DNA of 64,000 bases. Origin: Rheinheimera aquimaris (GTDB lineage Bacteria > Pseudomonadota > Gammaproteobacteria > Enterobacterales > Alteromonadaceae). The position numbers were made by a program, and so were the translations under genes. Under the pieces are notes generated by a model. It was not told the origin of the DNA and did not search any database. It saw only the letters and a program-made list of their open reading frames with translations. Position 1 is the first letter of the stretch. Every line of letters begins with the position of its first letter. The stretch lies in contig NZ_JAJAVQ010000004.1 of NCBI RefSeq assembly GCF_020531985.1, positions 496,001-560,000 of the forward strand, in the 5' to 3' direction. Below are positions 37,599 to 47,511 of the stretch, piece by piece.

Positions 37599-38621
37599 AT
37601 GCCGATGACAACAGCGGTACTAATTTGTGATGACTCTAACCTGGCCCGTAAACAGCTGGCCAGAATATTACCACAGGAGTGGCAAGCTAACCTGTTTTTT
37701 GCCGGCCACGGCGCCGAAGCCTTAGATACGCTGTTAAAGCAGCGTATTGACTGGCTGTTTTTGGATCTGAATATGCCGGTGATGGACGGTTATCAGGTGC
37801 TACAAGAGCTGCGAAATCGACAGCTGGATTTGAATGTTGTTGTAGTGTCCGGTGATGTTCAGCCTGAAGCGTTCGAACGGGTGAAAAGTCTGGGGGCGCT
37901 GGATTTTATCCGTAAACCGGTAGACAGTGCAAAATTACAGCAGCTGATGCAGCTACACGCGGTCAGAACCCCTCCATTGCCCGAAGCTGAACAAAAGAGG
38001 GTAGCACCAACAGCGTCGGCAGAGCTTAGCGCCGAGATGCGTGATGTGCTGCAAGAGCTAACCAATGTGGCTATGGGACAAGCAGGTGATCTATTAGCAC
38101 GCTTGCTCAATGTGTTCGTTAAGTTACCCATTCCAAACGTCAATTTAATTGAAGTCAGTGAGTTACACATGGCTTTGGCGTCGGTGGAACATGAAACTAC
38201 AACGTCTGCGGTGTGTCAGGGTTTTATTGGTGGTGGCGTCTCTGGCGAAGCTTTACTGATCCTCACGGACTCAAGCTTTAAAGATATAGCCCGTCTGATG
38301 AACTATCAGGGGGAGTTAACGGTAAAAATTGAGCTTGAGTTATTGATGGATATTGCCAATATCCTGATTGGCGCCGTGCTCAAAGGCTTAGCTGAGCAAA
38401 TTGATATGAGCTTTAGCCAGGGGCATCCGGTTGTGCTGGGGCAGCATGCTACGGTAAGTGAACTGATTAAAGCCAATGCCAGACGCTGGCGTAAAACGCT
38501 GGCAATTGAACTTAGCTATGGTATTGAAAACTATAATATTAGCTGTGATTTGCTGTTACTGTTTACCGAGGACAGCCTGAAAACACTGAATTATAAAGTT
38601 GCGTTTCTGCTGGAGGAGTAA
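37599..38621 (+). CDS. Response regulator with CheC-like phosphatase domain
   Basis: The 340-residue protein has an N-terminal receiver domain (DD at 11-12, phospho-acceptor Asp56 in DWLFLDLNMPVMDGYQ, Lys106 in FIRKPV). A linker leads to a C-terminal CheC/CheX-type domain, which shows two helix motifs, VLQELTNVAMGQAGDLLARLL and ELELLMDIANILIGAVLKGL, with the E-x2-N pattern used by CheY-P phosphatases. It may therefore dephosphorylate another response regulator under phosphorylation control. The gene is two bases before a diguanylate cyclase, linking it to c-di-GMP signalling. An alternative ATG lies two codons in, at 37605. Confidence 0.9.
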   Translation: MPMTTAVLICDDSNLARKQLARILPQEWQANLFFAGHGAEALDTLLKQRIDWLFLDLNMPVMDGYQVLQELRNRQLDLNVVVVSGDVQPEAFERVKSLGALDFIRKPVDSAKLQQLMQLHAVRTPPLPEAEQKRVAPTASAELSAEMRDVLQELTNVAMGQAGDLLARLLNVFVKLPIPNVNLIEVSELHMALASVEHETTTSAVCQGFIGGGVSGEALLILTDSSFKDIARLMNYQGELTVKIELELLMDIANILIGAVLKGLAEQIDMSFSQGHPVVLGQHATVSELIKANARRWRKTLAIELSYGIENYNISCDLLLLFTEDSLKTLNYKVAFLLEE

Positions 38622-38623
38622 GG

Positions 38624-39589
38624 ATGTCACAAGCTCAGGTAGATGTATCAGAAGTTCATTGGCTGATGGATATGTTTCAGACGGTGGACGTAGGTTTGGT
38701 GGTTCTGAACTGTGATTATCGTATTCAGGTGTGGAACGGCTTTATGGAGAATCACAGCGGATTAACGCCGCGTCAGGTTCGTGACCGTTATCTGTTTGAT
38801 TTATTCTCTGAGATTGATGAAGACTGGCTAAGACGTAAGTGTGATCCGGTGATTTTGCTGAAAAATCGCGCTTTCACCATTTGGGAACAACGGCCTTATA
38901 TTTTTAAGTTTCGTAACTACCGTCCTATTACCGGTAGTGCTGAATATATGTATCAGAACAGCACTATTTTTCCGTTGTCAGATGCGCGCGGCCAGGTCAC
39001 CCACTTGTGTTTTATTATTTATGATGTGACGGACGTTGCCGTCAGCCGTATCGAGCTGGAATCGATGAACGGCCGCCTGAAGCAGCTGACAAAAACTGAT
39101 TTTTTAACCCAACTGTTTAACCGGGGGCATTGGGAAGAAAACCTGATCCAGGAGTTTAAACGGTTACAGCGCTATTCCCATACCAGTACTTTACTGATGT
39201 GTGATATTGACCATTTTAAACGCATTAACGATACCTACGGTCATGCTGCCGGTGATGTTGTGATTCAGGCGATTGCAGATGCGGTGCGCCAGACACTGCG
39301 CGCAACTGATATCGCCGGGCGTTATGGTGGCGAAGAATATGCGGTGCTATTAGTTGATACTGCTCTTGATGATGCTGCTGTGCTGGCTGAGAGGTTACGG
39401 CAATCCGTTGAAGCTATGTTGATTAATTACAATGAACATAAGATAAAAGTGACACTGAGTCTGGGCATTGCCCAATACAGCTCTGAAATGAAGGAACACC
39501 GGCAATGGATAGAAGCGTCAGATAAAGCGCTTTACCGTTCCAAAGCCAATGGCCGTAATCAGGTGACACGCTATCACGCCGATGAATAG
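38624..39589 (+). CDS. PAS-GGDEF diguanylate cyclase
   Basis: This 321-residue protein has an N-terminal PAS-like domain (FQTVDVGLVVLNCDYRIQVWNGFMENHSGL through the IIYDVTDVAVSRIELE linker) and a C-terminal GGDEF domain. The catalytic signature is GRYGGEEYAVLL and an RATD I-site precedes it by five residues. DFLTQLFNRGHWEE and CDIDHFKRINDTYGHAAGD are the nucleotide and metal segments. No membrane segment is seen. It is co-transcribed with the CheC-type response regulator, which is likely its input or output partner. The stop is 2 bases from the convergent spoVR stop. Confidence 0.93.
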   Translation: MSQAQVDVSEVHWLMDMFQTVDVGLVVLNCDYRIQVWNGFMENHSGLTPRQVRDRYLFDLFSEIDEDWLRRKCDPVILLKNRAFTIWEQRPYIFKFRNYRPITGSAEYMYQNSTIFPLSDARGQVTHLCFIIYDVTDVAVSRIELESMNGRLKQLTKTDFLTQLFNRGHWEENLIQEFKRLQRYSHTSTLLMCDIDHFKRINDTYGHAAGDVVIQAIADAVRQTLRATDIAGRYGGEEYAVLLVDTALDDAAVLAERLRQSVEAMLINYNEHKIKVTLSLGIAQYSSEMKEHRQWIEASDKALYRSKANGRNQVTRYHADE

Positions 39590-39591
39590 CA

Positions 39592-41112
39592 TCACAGCGC
39601 GCCTTGCTCAGGACAGCTGGCAAGTAGCTCAGTACTGCCATCGTCATTTAATTGTTCCAGATACACCGTGAAGCCCCATAATCTGTGCAGGTGTTTTAAC
39701 ACCTGTTGCTGGCTTTGCGCCAGAGGTATTCGGTTTTGAGGCACATATCGCAGTGTCAGCGAACGGTCGCCATTAAAGTCGACATTATAGACCTGAATAT
39801 TCGGCTCCAGTTGACTGAGATTATATTGTTGCGACAACATCTGCCGGATTTTTAAGTAACCCTCTGCATTATGAATGGCGGCCACTTCCAGGCTGGCCGC
39901 TTCATCATCGTCAACAATGGCAAATAAATGAAAATCGCGGATCACTTTGGGTGACAGATACTGACTGATAAAGCTCTCATCTTTGAAATTCTGCATGGCA
40001 AAATGCAGAGTCTCCAGCCAGTTACTGCCGGCAAGATCGGGAAACCATTCTTTATCTTCTGCGGTAGGATGCTCACATATGCGGCGGATATCGGTAAACA
40101 TGGCAAAGCCCAGCGCATAGGGGTTGATGCCGGAATAGTACTTACTGTTGTAGTCGGGCTGTGCCACCACATTGGTGTGGCTGTGCAGTACCTCGAGAAT
40201 AAAACGGTCACTTACTTTACCTTCATCATATAGATGCTGCAGGATAGTGTAGTGCCAGAACGTAGCCCAGCCTTCATTCATTACCTGGGTTTGTTTCTGG
40301 GGATAAAAATACTGCGAGATTTTCCGCACAATTCGCACAATTTCACGCTGCCAGGGCTTTAGCAGAGGCGCATTTTTTTCGATAAAGTACAGGATATTTT
40401 CCTGCGGTTCAGCCGGAAATCGAGCGATAGATTCTGTGGTCTGGGCACTTTTTACCGGTATAGTGCGCCACAGATCGTTTACCTGAGATTGCAGGTAACT
40501 TTCACGCTCTTGCTGCCGTTTCTGCTCTTCATCAAGTGATATTTTTTGCGGTCGCTTGTAGCGGTCTACGCCATAGTTCATTAGCGCATGGCAGGAGTCG
40601 AGCATATCTTCTACTTCGGCTATGCCATATTTCTCTTCACATTGGCTGATATAGTGTTTGGCAAATAGCAGGTAATCAATAATTGACCCGGCGTCAGTCC
40701 AAGTTTTGAACAGGTAGTTGTTCTTAAAAAACGAATTGTGGCCATAACAGGCATGCGCCATCACCAGCGCTTGCATTGTTATGGTATTTTCCTCCATCAG
40801 GTAGGCAATACACGGGTTGGAGTTAATCACAATCTCGTACGCCAGGCCCATGTAACCACGTTTGTAATTTTGCTCTGTCTGAATAAACTTTTTACCATAA
40901 GACCAATGATGGTAACCAAGCGGCATGCCAACGCTGGAGTACGCATCCATCATTTGCTCAGCGGTTATTACCTCGATTTGATTGGGGTAATTGTCCAGAT
41001 GGTACAGTTCAGCGACTCTGGCGATCTCCTGATGGTAGGCATCCAGCAGGTCAAAGGTCCAGTCCGGGCCGTCAGGTAAACATTGAACTGCTTTTAGTTT
41101 TGCTTTGGCCAT
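39592..41112 (-). CDS. SpoVR family protein (YcgB-like)
   Basis: This 506-residue protein belongs to the SpoVR/YcgB family, named for a Bacillus spore cortex gene but widespread in non-sporing bacteria, with unknown biochemistry. Typical blocks are WTFDLLDAYHQEIARVAELYHLDNYPNQIEVI, GMPLGYHHWSYGKKF, GLAYEIVINSNPCIAYLMEENT, HACYGHNSFFKNNYLF, MNEGWATFWHYTILQHLYD and GINPYALGFAMFTDIRRI. It is the last gene of a prkA-yeaH-spoVR operon, a set commonly induced in stationary phase or nitrogen stress in enterobacteria. GAGG lies 7 bases before the ATG at 41112. Confidence 0.95.
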   Translation of the reverse strand: MAKAKLKAVQCLPDGPDWTFDLLDAYHQEIARVAELYHLDNYPNQIEVITAEQMMDAYSSVGMPLGYHHWSYGKKFIQTEQNYKRGYMGLAYEIVINSNPCIAYLMEENTITMQALVMAHACYGHNSFFKNNYLFKTWTDAGSIIDYLLFAKHYISQCEEKYGIAEVEDMLDSCHALMNYGVDRYKRPQKISLDEEQKRQQERESYLQSQVNDLWRTIPVKSAQTTESIARFPAEPQENILYFIEKNAPLLKPWQREIVRIVRKISQYFYPQKQTQVMNEGWATFWHYTILQHLYDEGKVSDRFILEVLHSHTNVVAQPDYNSKYYSGINPYALGFAMFTDIRRICEHPTAEDKEWFPDLAGSNWLETLHFAMQNFKDESFISQYLSPKVIRDFHLFAIVDDDEAASLEVAAIHNAEGYLKIRQMLSQQYNLSQLEPNIQVYNVDFNGDRSLTLRYVPQNRIPLAQSQQQVLKHLHRLWGFTVYLEQLNDDGSTELLASCPEQGAL

Positions 41113-41142
41113 ATCAATCCTCACTGCAACCGGTAGAAGTAT

Positions 41143-42411
41143 TCACGCTGCCTGTTTTTTGAATAATTCGCGAAACACAGGGTAAATATCGCTGACATCC
41201 TGAATATGCTGAATAGCGAAGTTATCGTACACCGGCAGCAGTTTTTCATACTCCTGCCACAAGCTCTGATGGGCTCTGGGCGTAATTTCTATATAGGCGT
41301 AGTAGCGCAGTAGCGGTAGTAGCTTCGTGGCCAGCATTTCTGCACAAGGGGCGCTGTCATCGGTCCAGTTGTCACCATCTGATGCCTGAGCGGCATATAT
41401 ATTCCACTCTACCGGGTTGTACCGTTCCTGTACTATTTCGTACATCAATTTGATTGCGCTGGAGACAATGGTGCCGCCGGTTTCCTGTGAATAAAAGAAC
41501 TCTTGTTCATCCACTTCTTTCGCTTGCGTATGATGACGTATATATACTACTTCGACATTTTTGTAGCTTCTGCTCAAAAACAAATACAGCAAAATGTAAA
41601 AGCGCTTGGCCATATCTTTGGTGGCCTGATCCATAGAACCAGACACATCCATCAGACAGAACATAACGGCTTTACTGGTAGGTTCTGGCCGTTTCTGAAA
41701 GTTACGAAACCGCAGGTCAAAGCTATCAATAAAAGGCACAGCAGCTATGCGGTGTTTTACTACGTCTATTTCCTCAAGCAGTAAACGCAATTGATGCTGG
41801 TCCGGTACCGGCTCACGTTCAATGGCGGCAAGTTGCTGTTCCAACTCACGTAAACGGGCTTTTTTGTCTGCTGTCATCGCAACGCGGCGTGCCAGTGATC
41901 CTCGAAGTGAACGGACAATGTCTATATTACTGGGCACACCTTCAGAGCGATAACCGGCTCTGACGGTTTTGTACTGTACCAGTTTATCCAGCTGGTTTTT
42001 TTTCAGGTTGGGCAGCTCCAGATCTTCAAACAGTAAATCCAGATACTCATCCTTTGAGATGGAAAAGACAAAGTCGTCTGTGCCTTCGCCATCTGCACTG
42101 GCGTCGCCCTGGCCTGAACCGCCACCAGCGCCACCCTGAGGGCGTTTTATTCTGTCACCCTGGCTGAACTGATCATTGCCGGGATGCACGATTTGTCGCC
42201 GTCCCCCTTTACCCTGATGGAAAAGCGGCTCACTGATATCTTTACTCGGTATCGTCACGCTTTCGCCGCTACTGATATCGGTAACACTGCGGTTACTGAT
42301 TGCATCGGACACCGCTTTTTTTATCTGTTGCTTATAGCGGCGAATAAAGCGCTGGCGGTTCACCGCGCTTTTATTCTTACCGTTCAACCGTCTGTCTATG
42401 AAGTGTGCCAT
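41143..42411 (-). CDS. yeaH: YeaH family DUF444 protein
   Basis: This 422-residue cytoplasmic protein starts [26 protein letters not shown], almost the E. coli YeaH start. A Gly/Ser-rich linker ([21 protein letters not shown]) follows. The C-terminal half is von Willebrand A-like with the MIDAS start [17 protein letters not shown] and a later TGGTIVSSA. It acts with the YeaG/PrkA kinase in stress survival in E. coli. GGAGG precedes the ATG by 4 bases, and it lies 21 bases after the kinase gene. Confidence 0.94.
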   Translation of the reverse strand: MAHFIDRRLNGKNKSAVNRQRFIRRYKQQIKKAVSDAISNRSVTDISSGESVTIPSKDISEPLFHQGKGGRRQIVHPGNDQFSQGDRIKRPQGGAGGGSGQGDASADGEGTDDFVFSISKDEYLDLLFEDLELPNLKKNQLDKLVQYKTVRAGYRSEGVPSNIDIVRSLRGSLARRVAMTADKKARLRELEQQLAAIEREPVPDQHQLRLLLEEIDVVKHRIAAVPFIDSFDLRFRNFQKRPEPTSKAVMFCLMDVSGSMDQATKDMAKRFYILLYLFLSRSYKNVEVVYIRHHTQAKEVDEQEFFYSQETGGTIVSSAIKLMYEIVQERYNPVEWNIYAAQASDGDNWTDDSAPCAEMLATKLLPLLRYYAYIEITPRAHQSLWQEYEKLLPVYDNFAIQHIQDVSDIYPVFRELFKKQAA

Positions 42412-42432
42412 ACTGCCTCCGGCCAAGCTGCG

Positions 42433-44355
42433 TTACTGCGACTTACGAACACGCAGATACCACTCAGACAGCAATCTTACCTGTTTGCGGGTATAACCCT
42501 TTTCCATCATCCGGTTGACGAAATCATCGTGTTTCTTCTGGTCATCAGTCGACGTCTTGGCGTTAAAAGAAATTACCGGTAGCAGCTCTTCTGTACTGGA
42601 GAACATTTTCTTCTCAATGACAGTACGTAATTTTTCATAGCTGGTCCAGGTGGGGTTTTTGCCATTGTTTTTTGCTTTTGCCCGCAGCACAAAGTTAACG
42701 ATTTCATTGCGAAAGTCTTTCGGGTTACTTATGCCTGCGGGTTTCTCAATTTTTTCCAGCTCGGCATTCAGTGCAGCGCGGTCAAACAACTGACCGGTTT
42801 CCGGGTCACGGTATTCCTGATCCTGGATCCAAAAATCGGCATAAATCACGTAGCGGTCAAAAATGTTCTGGCCGTATTCAGAATAGGATTCCAGATACGC
42901 GGTCTGAATTTCCTTGCCAATAAACTCGATGTATTTGGGAATTAAGTAACCTTTTAAATGCTCCAGGTAACGCTCTGCTACATCGGCCGGGAATTGTTCG
43001 CGTTCTATCTGTTGCTCCAGCACGTAGAACAAATGCACCGGGTTAGCGGCAACTTCAGTGCTGTCGAAATTAAATACCCGTGACAGGATCTTGAACGCAA
43101 AGCGGGTGGACAGGCCAGTCATCCCTTCGTCTACACCGGCATAATCGCGGTATTCCTGATAAGATTTTGCTTTAGGATCGGTATCTTTAAGGCTTTCGCC
43201 ATCATATACACGCATTTTCGAGTAGATACTGGAATTATCCGGCGCTTTAAGCCGGGATAGCACGGCAAACTGAGCCAGTGAAATAAGCGTTCCCGGTGAG
43301 CAGGGCGCGGTATTGAGCTCACTGTGTTCGAGCAGTTTCTGATAAATGCGCATTTCCTCACTCACGCGCAGGCAGTAAGGCACTTTTACGATATATACCC
43401 GGTCAAGGAAGGCTTCATTGTTTTTATTGTTTCTGAATGTCTGCCATTCTGATTCGTTACTGTGCGCCAGAATAATACCGTCAAAAGGCAATGCGGCCAA
43501 ACCTTCGGTTCCGTTATAGTTACCCTCCTGGGTAGCTGTAAGCAGCGGATGCAGCACTTTAATAGGCGCTTTGAACATCTCGACAAATTCCATCAAGCCC
43601 TGATTGGCACGGCACAGGGCGCCGGAGTAGCTATATGCATCAGGGTCGTTTTGGGCAAAATGTTCCAATTTGCGGATGTCGACTTTACCAACCAGTGACG
43701 CAATGTCCTGGTTGTTTTCATCACCCGGCTCGGTTTTCGCAATAGCCAGTTGATCCAAAATAGAAGGGTATTTTTTTACGACTCTGAACTGGCTGATGTC
43801 GCCATTAAATTCGTGCAGACGCTTACTGGCCCAGGGCGACATAATGTTACGCAGATAACGTTTGGGAATGCCATACTCCTGTTGCAGGATATTGCCGTCT
43901 TCGTTCACATCAAACAGGCATAGCGGATGGTCATACACAGGCGAACCTTTTAAATAGTAAATAGGCACCTGTTGCATTAAATGTTTTAGTTTTTCGGCCA
44001 GTGAAGATTTACCGCCACCGACCGGACCGAGCAGGTATAAAATCTGTTTGCGCTCTTCCAGGCCCTGAGCGGAATGTTTCAGGTACGACACTATCTGTTC
44101 GATGGCATCTTCCATACCATAAAATTCCGAAAATGCCGGATAGCGGGCTATGACTCTGTTTGAAAATAACCGGCTTAACTTGGGATCCTGAGCGGTGTCA
44201 ATCAGCTCAGGCTGGCCAATCGCCAGTAAAAGACGCTCAGCAGCGCTGGCGTAACAACTCTTGTCACTTTTGCATAAAGCCAGGAATTCCTGGATGGTAT
44301 ATTCTTCTTCTTTTGCAGCCTCATAACGAGATTTGTAGTGCTCAAAAATACTCAT
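42433..44355 (-). CDS. prkA: PrkA/YeaG serine protein kinase family AAA protein
   Basis: This 640-residue protein has an N-terminal AAA-type domain with Walker A LLGPVGGGKSSLAEKL (near residue 105) and the PrkA C-terminal domain (AGVDEGMTGLSTRFAFKILSRVFNFD). E. coli YeaG autophosphorylates and is linked to nutrient-stress adaptation; some PrkA proteins may be proteases rather than kinases. The start MSIFEHYKSRYE with GGAGG upstream matches the family; a longer in-frame start at 44379 is not supported. It heads the yeaG-yeaH-spoVR operon. Confidence 0.95.
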   Translation of the reverse strand: MSIFEHYKSRYEAAKEEEYTIQEFLALCKSDKSCYASAAERLLLAIGQPELIDTAQDPKLSRLFSNRVIARYPAFSEFYGMEDAIEQIVSYLKHSAQGLEERKQILYLLGPVGGGKSSLAEKLKHLMQQVPIYYLKGSPVYDHPLCLFDVNEDGNILQQEYGIPKRYLRNIMSPWASKRLHEFNGDISQFRVVKKYPSILDQLAIAKTEPGDENNQDIASLVGKVDIRKLEHFAQNDPDAYSYSGALCRANQGLMEFVEMFKAPIKVLHPLLTATQEGNYNGTEGLAALPFDGIILAHSNESEWQTFRNNKNNEAFLDRVYIVKVPYCLRVSEEMRIYQKLLEHSELNTAPCSPGTLISLAQFAVLSRLKAPDNSSIYSKMRVYDGESLKDTDPKAKSYQEYRDYAGVDEGMTGLSTRFAFKILSRVFNFDSTEVAANPVHLFYVLEQQIEREQFPADVAERYLEHLKGYLIPKYIEFIGKEIQTAYLESYSEYGQNIFDRYVIYADFWIQDQEYRDPETGQLFDRAALNAELEKIEKPAGISNPKDFRNEIVNFVLRAKAKNNGKNPTWTSYEKLRTVIEKKMFSSTEELLPVISFNAKTSTDDQKKHDDFVNRMMEKGYTRKQVRLLSEWYLRVRKSQ

Positions 44356-44542
44356 ACGCACCTCCAGCTTTGTAAACATCAGATAAGGGTAGCAGCCAAG
44401 CTGTTCCTCTAAGGTTAGACAGTAAAGCGCATTCCCGCCTGACTAATTGACAGAAATATCTACAATTTTCTTTTTCAGCTACGTTAGAGGGGGCGAAATG
44501 GTTTTATTGCGGTGGCGGGCTTAGTTGTAAAGCTATACTGAC

Positions 44543-44567
44543 AAAAAACCCGGCGGTTGCCGGGTTT
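44543..44567 (-). terminator. Intrinsic terminator after sodB
   Basis: On the minus strand AAACCCGGC pairs with GCCGGGTTT around AACC, followed by a T-run. It lies just after the sodB stop. Confidence 0.9.
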
Positions 44568-44581
44568 ATACAGGGGATATA

Positions 44582-45166
44582 TTACTTGCTGAAGTTCTCG
44601 CTGGCGAACTTCCAGTTTACTAATGCCCAGAACGCTTCGAGGTATGAAGGGCGCGCATTACGGTAATCAATGTAGTAAGCGTGCTCCCACAAATCGACAG
44701 TCATGACTGGTGTCAGATCTTTGTCAGTTAATGGGGTTGCAGCGTTGCTGGTGTTAACAATGTCCAGGCTACCATCAGATTTTTTCACTAACCAGGTCCA
44801 GCTTGAGCCGAAGTTGTTTACGGCTTTGTCGTTGAAGGCCGTTTTAAATGCAGAGAAAGAGCCCCACTTGGCGTTGATGGCATCGGCTAAAGCGCCTGTT
44901 GGTTCACCGCCGCCATTTGGTGACAGACAGTGCCAGTAAAAAGTATGGTTCCACACCTGAGCTGCGTTGTTAAAGATGCCGCCTTCAGACGTGCGGACAA
45001 TCTCTTCCAGAGACTTGCTTGCAAAAGGTGTACCTTCAATCAGGCCGTTTAATTTTACAACATAGGTATTGTGGTGTTTACCGTAGTGGTATTCCAGCGT
45101 TTCAGCAGAAATGTGAGGTGCTAACGCGTCTTTTGCATAAGGTAAAGCTGGTAATTCAAAGGCCAT
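44582..45166 (-). CDS. sodB: Superoxide dismutase (Fe type)
   Basis: SodB converts superoxide to peroxide and oxygen in the cytoplasm. The 194-residue length and [34 protein letters not shown] start match FeSOD. Metal ligands are in [17 protein letters not shown] and [11 protein letters not shown]. The NHTFYWHCL and GSSWTWLV segments favour iron over manganese. The gene is divergent from grxD, itself an iron-sulfur trafficking protein, with 240 bases between them. Confidence 0.96.
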   Translation of the reverse strand: MAFELPALPYAKDALAPHISAETLEYHYGKHHNTYVVKLNGLIEGTPFASKSLEEIVRTSEGGIFNNAAQVWNHTFYWHCLSPNGGGEPTGALADAINAKWGSFSAFKTAFNDKAVNNFGSSWTWLVKKSDGSLDIVNTSNAATPLTDKDLTPVMTVDLWEHAYYIDYRNARPSYLEAFWALVNWKFASENFSK

Positions 45167-45208
45167 AGTTGTTCTCCATTGACGTTGTTTATGTTGTCTG
45201 CATAGCGT

Positions 45209-45237
45209 AGACTACAAAACCTGACTAAAATACTCAA
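45209..45237 (-). promoter_or_regulatory. Possible sodB promoter
   Basis: On the minus strand TTGAGT and TAGTCT are 17 bases apart, about 45 bases before the start codon. The -10 match is modest. Confidence 0.35.
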
Positions 45238-45406
45238 GTTTTACAGTGGTGGTGACGGCCTGTCTCGGTGTAGTTGAGTTGTATTGAGCAGAGCGCCGGG
45301 TCGTTGCGATGGAGATGGGGATTTTTTCCTGGATCTCAAGTGCCAGAAGTTGCATAACAGCGTAAAATATCTGCCAGTCTGAAAATGCTTATGTTGTGAG
45401 GTAGTG

Positions 45407-45748
45407 ATGGAAACATTAGATAAAATTAAGCAGCAAATTGCTGAAAATCCGATTCTGCTATTTATGAAAGGCTCGCCGAAGTTTCCGAGCTGTGGTTTTT
45501 CCGCGCAAGCGTCGCAGGCTCTCATCGCCTGTGGTGAGCAGTTTGCTTATGTTGATATTTTGCAGAATCCGGATATTCGTGCTGAGTTGCCAAAGTATGC
45601 AAACTGGCCAACGTTCCCACAGTTATGGGTAGAAGGCGAGCTGATAGGTGGTTGTGACATCGTGTTGGAAATGTTTCAACGCGGAGAGTTACAACCCTTA
45701 ATCAAAGAAACCGCTGCCAAACACAAAACAGACACTGCGGCAGAATAA
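45407..45748 (+). CDS. grxD: Monothiol glutaredoxin GrxD
   Basis: GrxD carries and hands over [2Fe-2S] clusters, often with BolA. The 113-residue protein has LFMKGSPKFPSCGFSAQASQAL, with the CGFS active site at about residues 30-33. WPTFPQLWVEGELIGGCDIVLEM provides the glutathione-binding cis-Pro and the GGCDI motif. GAGG lies 5 bases before the ATG at 45407. A terminator follows, convergent with rnt. Confidence 0.96.
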   Translation: METLDKIKQQIAENPILLFMKGSPKFPSCGFSAQASQALIACGEQFAYVDILQNPDIRAELPKYANWPTFPQLWVEGELIGGCDIVLEMFQRGELQPLIKETAAKHKTDTAAE

Positions 45749-45763
45749 CGCACTCACCCATAG

Positions 45764-45792
45764 AAAAAGCCACTATAATGTGGCTTTTTTTA
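45764..45792 (+). terminator. Intrinsic terminator between grxD and rnt
   Basis: AAAAAGCCAC / GTGGCTTTTTTT around TATAAT. The A and T tracts suit both of the convergent genes. Confidence 0.9.
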
Positions 45793-45810
45793 TCGGATCA
45801 GCAGACATGG

Positions 45811-46491
45811 CTACACTGCATCCAGTGTCTCTGGATTGTCGTCTTCGGCCCCGGCACACGGCAAATTAGCCAATGGCCATCCTCCCAACTGCTGCCAGCG
45901 GTTAACGATATAACAAAATAGTTCTGCTGTGCGTTCGGTATCATACAAGGCACTGTGCGCTTCTTTGTTATCAAAGGCTATGCCAGCTGTCTGGCAGGCT
46001 TTAGCCAACACTGTTTGGCCCAGCGCCAGTGCTGACAAACTGGTGGTATCAAAGGATACAAAGGCATGAAATGGCGAGCGTTTGAAATTAAGCCGTTCTA
46101 CTGCTGCATTAAAAAAGCTCTGATCAAAAGCGGCATTGTGCGCCACGATAACACTACGCTGGCACCCTGCGTCTTTCTGTGCTTTACGCACCGCTTTACA
46201 AATTTCGGTAATGGCTTCGCGTTCTGTTACAGCTGCACGCAAAGGATTAAACGGGTCGATACCGTTAAATGCCAGTGAGCTTGCATCCAGATTTGCACCT
46301 TCAAATGGCTGTACATGAAAGTGCAGTGTTTGTTGTGGGATAAGTTCACCGTTGTCATTCATACCCAGCAACGTGGCTGCGATTTCCAATAGCGCATCGG
46401 TTTTTGCATTAAAGCCTGCCGTCTCCACGTCGATAACTACCGGGTAGTAGCCGCGAAAACGTTGTGCAAGTAGAGAACTAGGTTGTGTCAT
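45811..46491 (-). CDS. rnt: Ribonuclease T
   Basis: RNase T is a DEDDh 3'-5' exonuclease that trims tRNA and other stable RNA ends. The 226-residue protein has the Exo I motif [21 protein letters not shown], Exo [15 protein letters not shown] and Exo [32 protein letters not shown] and [14 protein letters not shown] are the specific RNase T segments. In related bacteria it also neighbours grxD. It is divergent from motY, with about 130 bases between them. Confidence 0.95.
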   Translation of the reverse strand: MTQPSSLLAQRFRGYYPVVIDVETAGFNAKTDALLEIAATLLGMNDNGELIPQQTLHFHVQPFEGANLDASSLAFNGIDPFNPLRAAVTEREAITEICKAVRKAQKDAGCQRSVIVAHNAAFDQSFFNAAVERLNFKRSPFHAFVSFDTTSLSALALGQTVLAKACQTAGIAFDNKEAHSALYDTERTAELFCYIVNRWQQLGGWPLANLPCAGAEDDNPETLDAV

Positions 46492-46620
46492 AACATCGCC
46501 ATTTAATAAATCAGCGGCTATTATGCCAAAAAAATGTGTCAGCGTCTTGTTGCGGCACAGTGCTTGCTAGCTTATGACAGGAATGACAAAGAGTTGTTTA
46601 GTGTAATGAGAAGCCGGATT

Positions 46621-47490
46621 ATGCGAACCTTTATAGCGCTTAGTGCGCTGATAACATCTACTGTGGCGCTGTCACAGCCACAATTGCGTCAATATTCTGC
46701 CGCGATCGAGCAGTCCAACTGGCTGTTAAGTAAAAACTCGCCGCTAGAATGCCAGTTACAGCATGAAATACCGCAATTTGGTCAGGCAGTATTTCGCAGT
46801 GTGGCCAGCAAAGGGCTGAATCTGGATTTTGAATTGCAGATGCTACGTTTGCCAGACAGTTATGCGCTGGCTGAAGTGCTGTCTGTGCCGCCGTCCTGGC
46901 GCCCGGGCGAGCCTGCTAAGGCCGTCGCCAGCATGCAGCTGCTGAAGCAATATAACGGCGAGTTACCAAAGAAAACGGCCTGGACATTACTGACCGAATT
47001 AGAGCATGGCTTTAGCCCGACATTCTATTTCAGCGATTGGTACAGCCCATACGATAAAGTGGTTGCAGCGATGAATCCTGTGCAATTTCTATCTACCTAT
47101 CAGAAGTTTAATGTCTGCGTGTCTAAGCTTCTGCCTTACAGTTTTGATGATATTGCATTTACCGTGCTAAGTTATGAAAGTGGTGGCGATCAGCTAACCC
47201 GCGAGTCTGAGCGAAGGCTTGCTCAGATCGCGGAATACCTGAAATATGATCCCGAAATAGACTTTGTTGAAATTCAAGGCTACACCGACAGTTATGGCGG
47301 CCGCTGGATGAACGAGCAATTGTCTGTGAAGCGGGCGGAGAAAGTGAAAAGCTTTTTTGTGGCAGCAGGGCTGAGTGAAGAGCGGGTACAGGTCGAAGGC
47401 TTTGGCGAACGGCGGCACGTTGCGCCGAATGATACGGCGATAGAGCGCAAAAAGAACCGCCGGGTGGTTTTGCAGCTGACTAAACCCTGA
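46621..47490 (+). CDS. motY: MotY, sodium-type flagellar motor protein
   Basis: MotY forms the T ring of polar sodium-driven flagella and helps assemble PomA/PomB stators around the basal body. The 289-residue protein has a signal peptide (cleavage near VALS|QP) and the MotY N-terminal domain (CQLQHEIPQFGQAVFRSVASKGLNLDFELQMLR, PSWRPGEPA, FSDWYSPYDKV). A C-terminal OmpA-like peptidoglycan-binding domain follows (VEIQGYTDSYGGRWMNEQLSVKRAEKVKSFF and GFGERRHVAPN). The start at 46621 gives the signal peptide directly; an ATG at 46606 would add five residues. No other flagellar genes are in the window. Confidence 0.93.
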   Translation: MRTFIALSALITSTVALSQPQLRQYSAAIEQSNWLLSKNSPLECQLQHEIPQFGQAVFRSVASKGLNLDFELQMLRLPDSYALAEVLSVPPSWRPGEPAKAVASMQLLKQYNGELPKKTAWTLLTELEHGFSPTFYFSDWYSPYDKVVAAMNPVQFLSTYQKFNVCVSKLLPYSFDDIAFTVLSYESGGDQLTRESERRLAQIAEYLKYDPEIDFVEIQGYTDSYGGRWMNEQLSVKRAEKVKSFFVAAGLSEERVQVEGFGERRHVAPNDTAIERKKNRRVVLQLTKP

Positions 47491-47511
47491 GCCGGTAACT
47501 GGCTCAGTTTT
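47488..47511 (+). terminator. Terminator overlapping the motY stop
   Basis: TGAGCC (including the stop codon) pairs with GGCTCA around a 7-base loop, followed by GTTTTG. It also overlaps the last codons of the convergent gene. Confidence 0.7.

Noticed and set aside
45241-45525. Minus-strand frame in the sodB-grxD gap
   Set aside because: It overlaps the grxD start on the other strand, has no family resemblance and a low-complexity end.
45814-45838. Third GCATCC-N16-CGT match
   Set aside because: It lies inside the rnt coding region with no gene start downstream, and one chance hit is expected in a window this size.
46534-46620. Longer N-terminus for MotY
   Set aside because: It would bury the signal peptide behind 29 non-family residues; starts at 46606 or 46621 are better.
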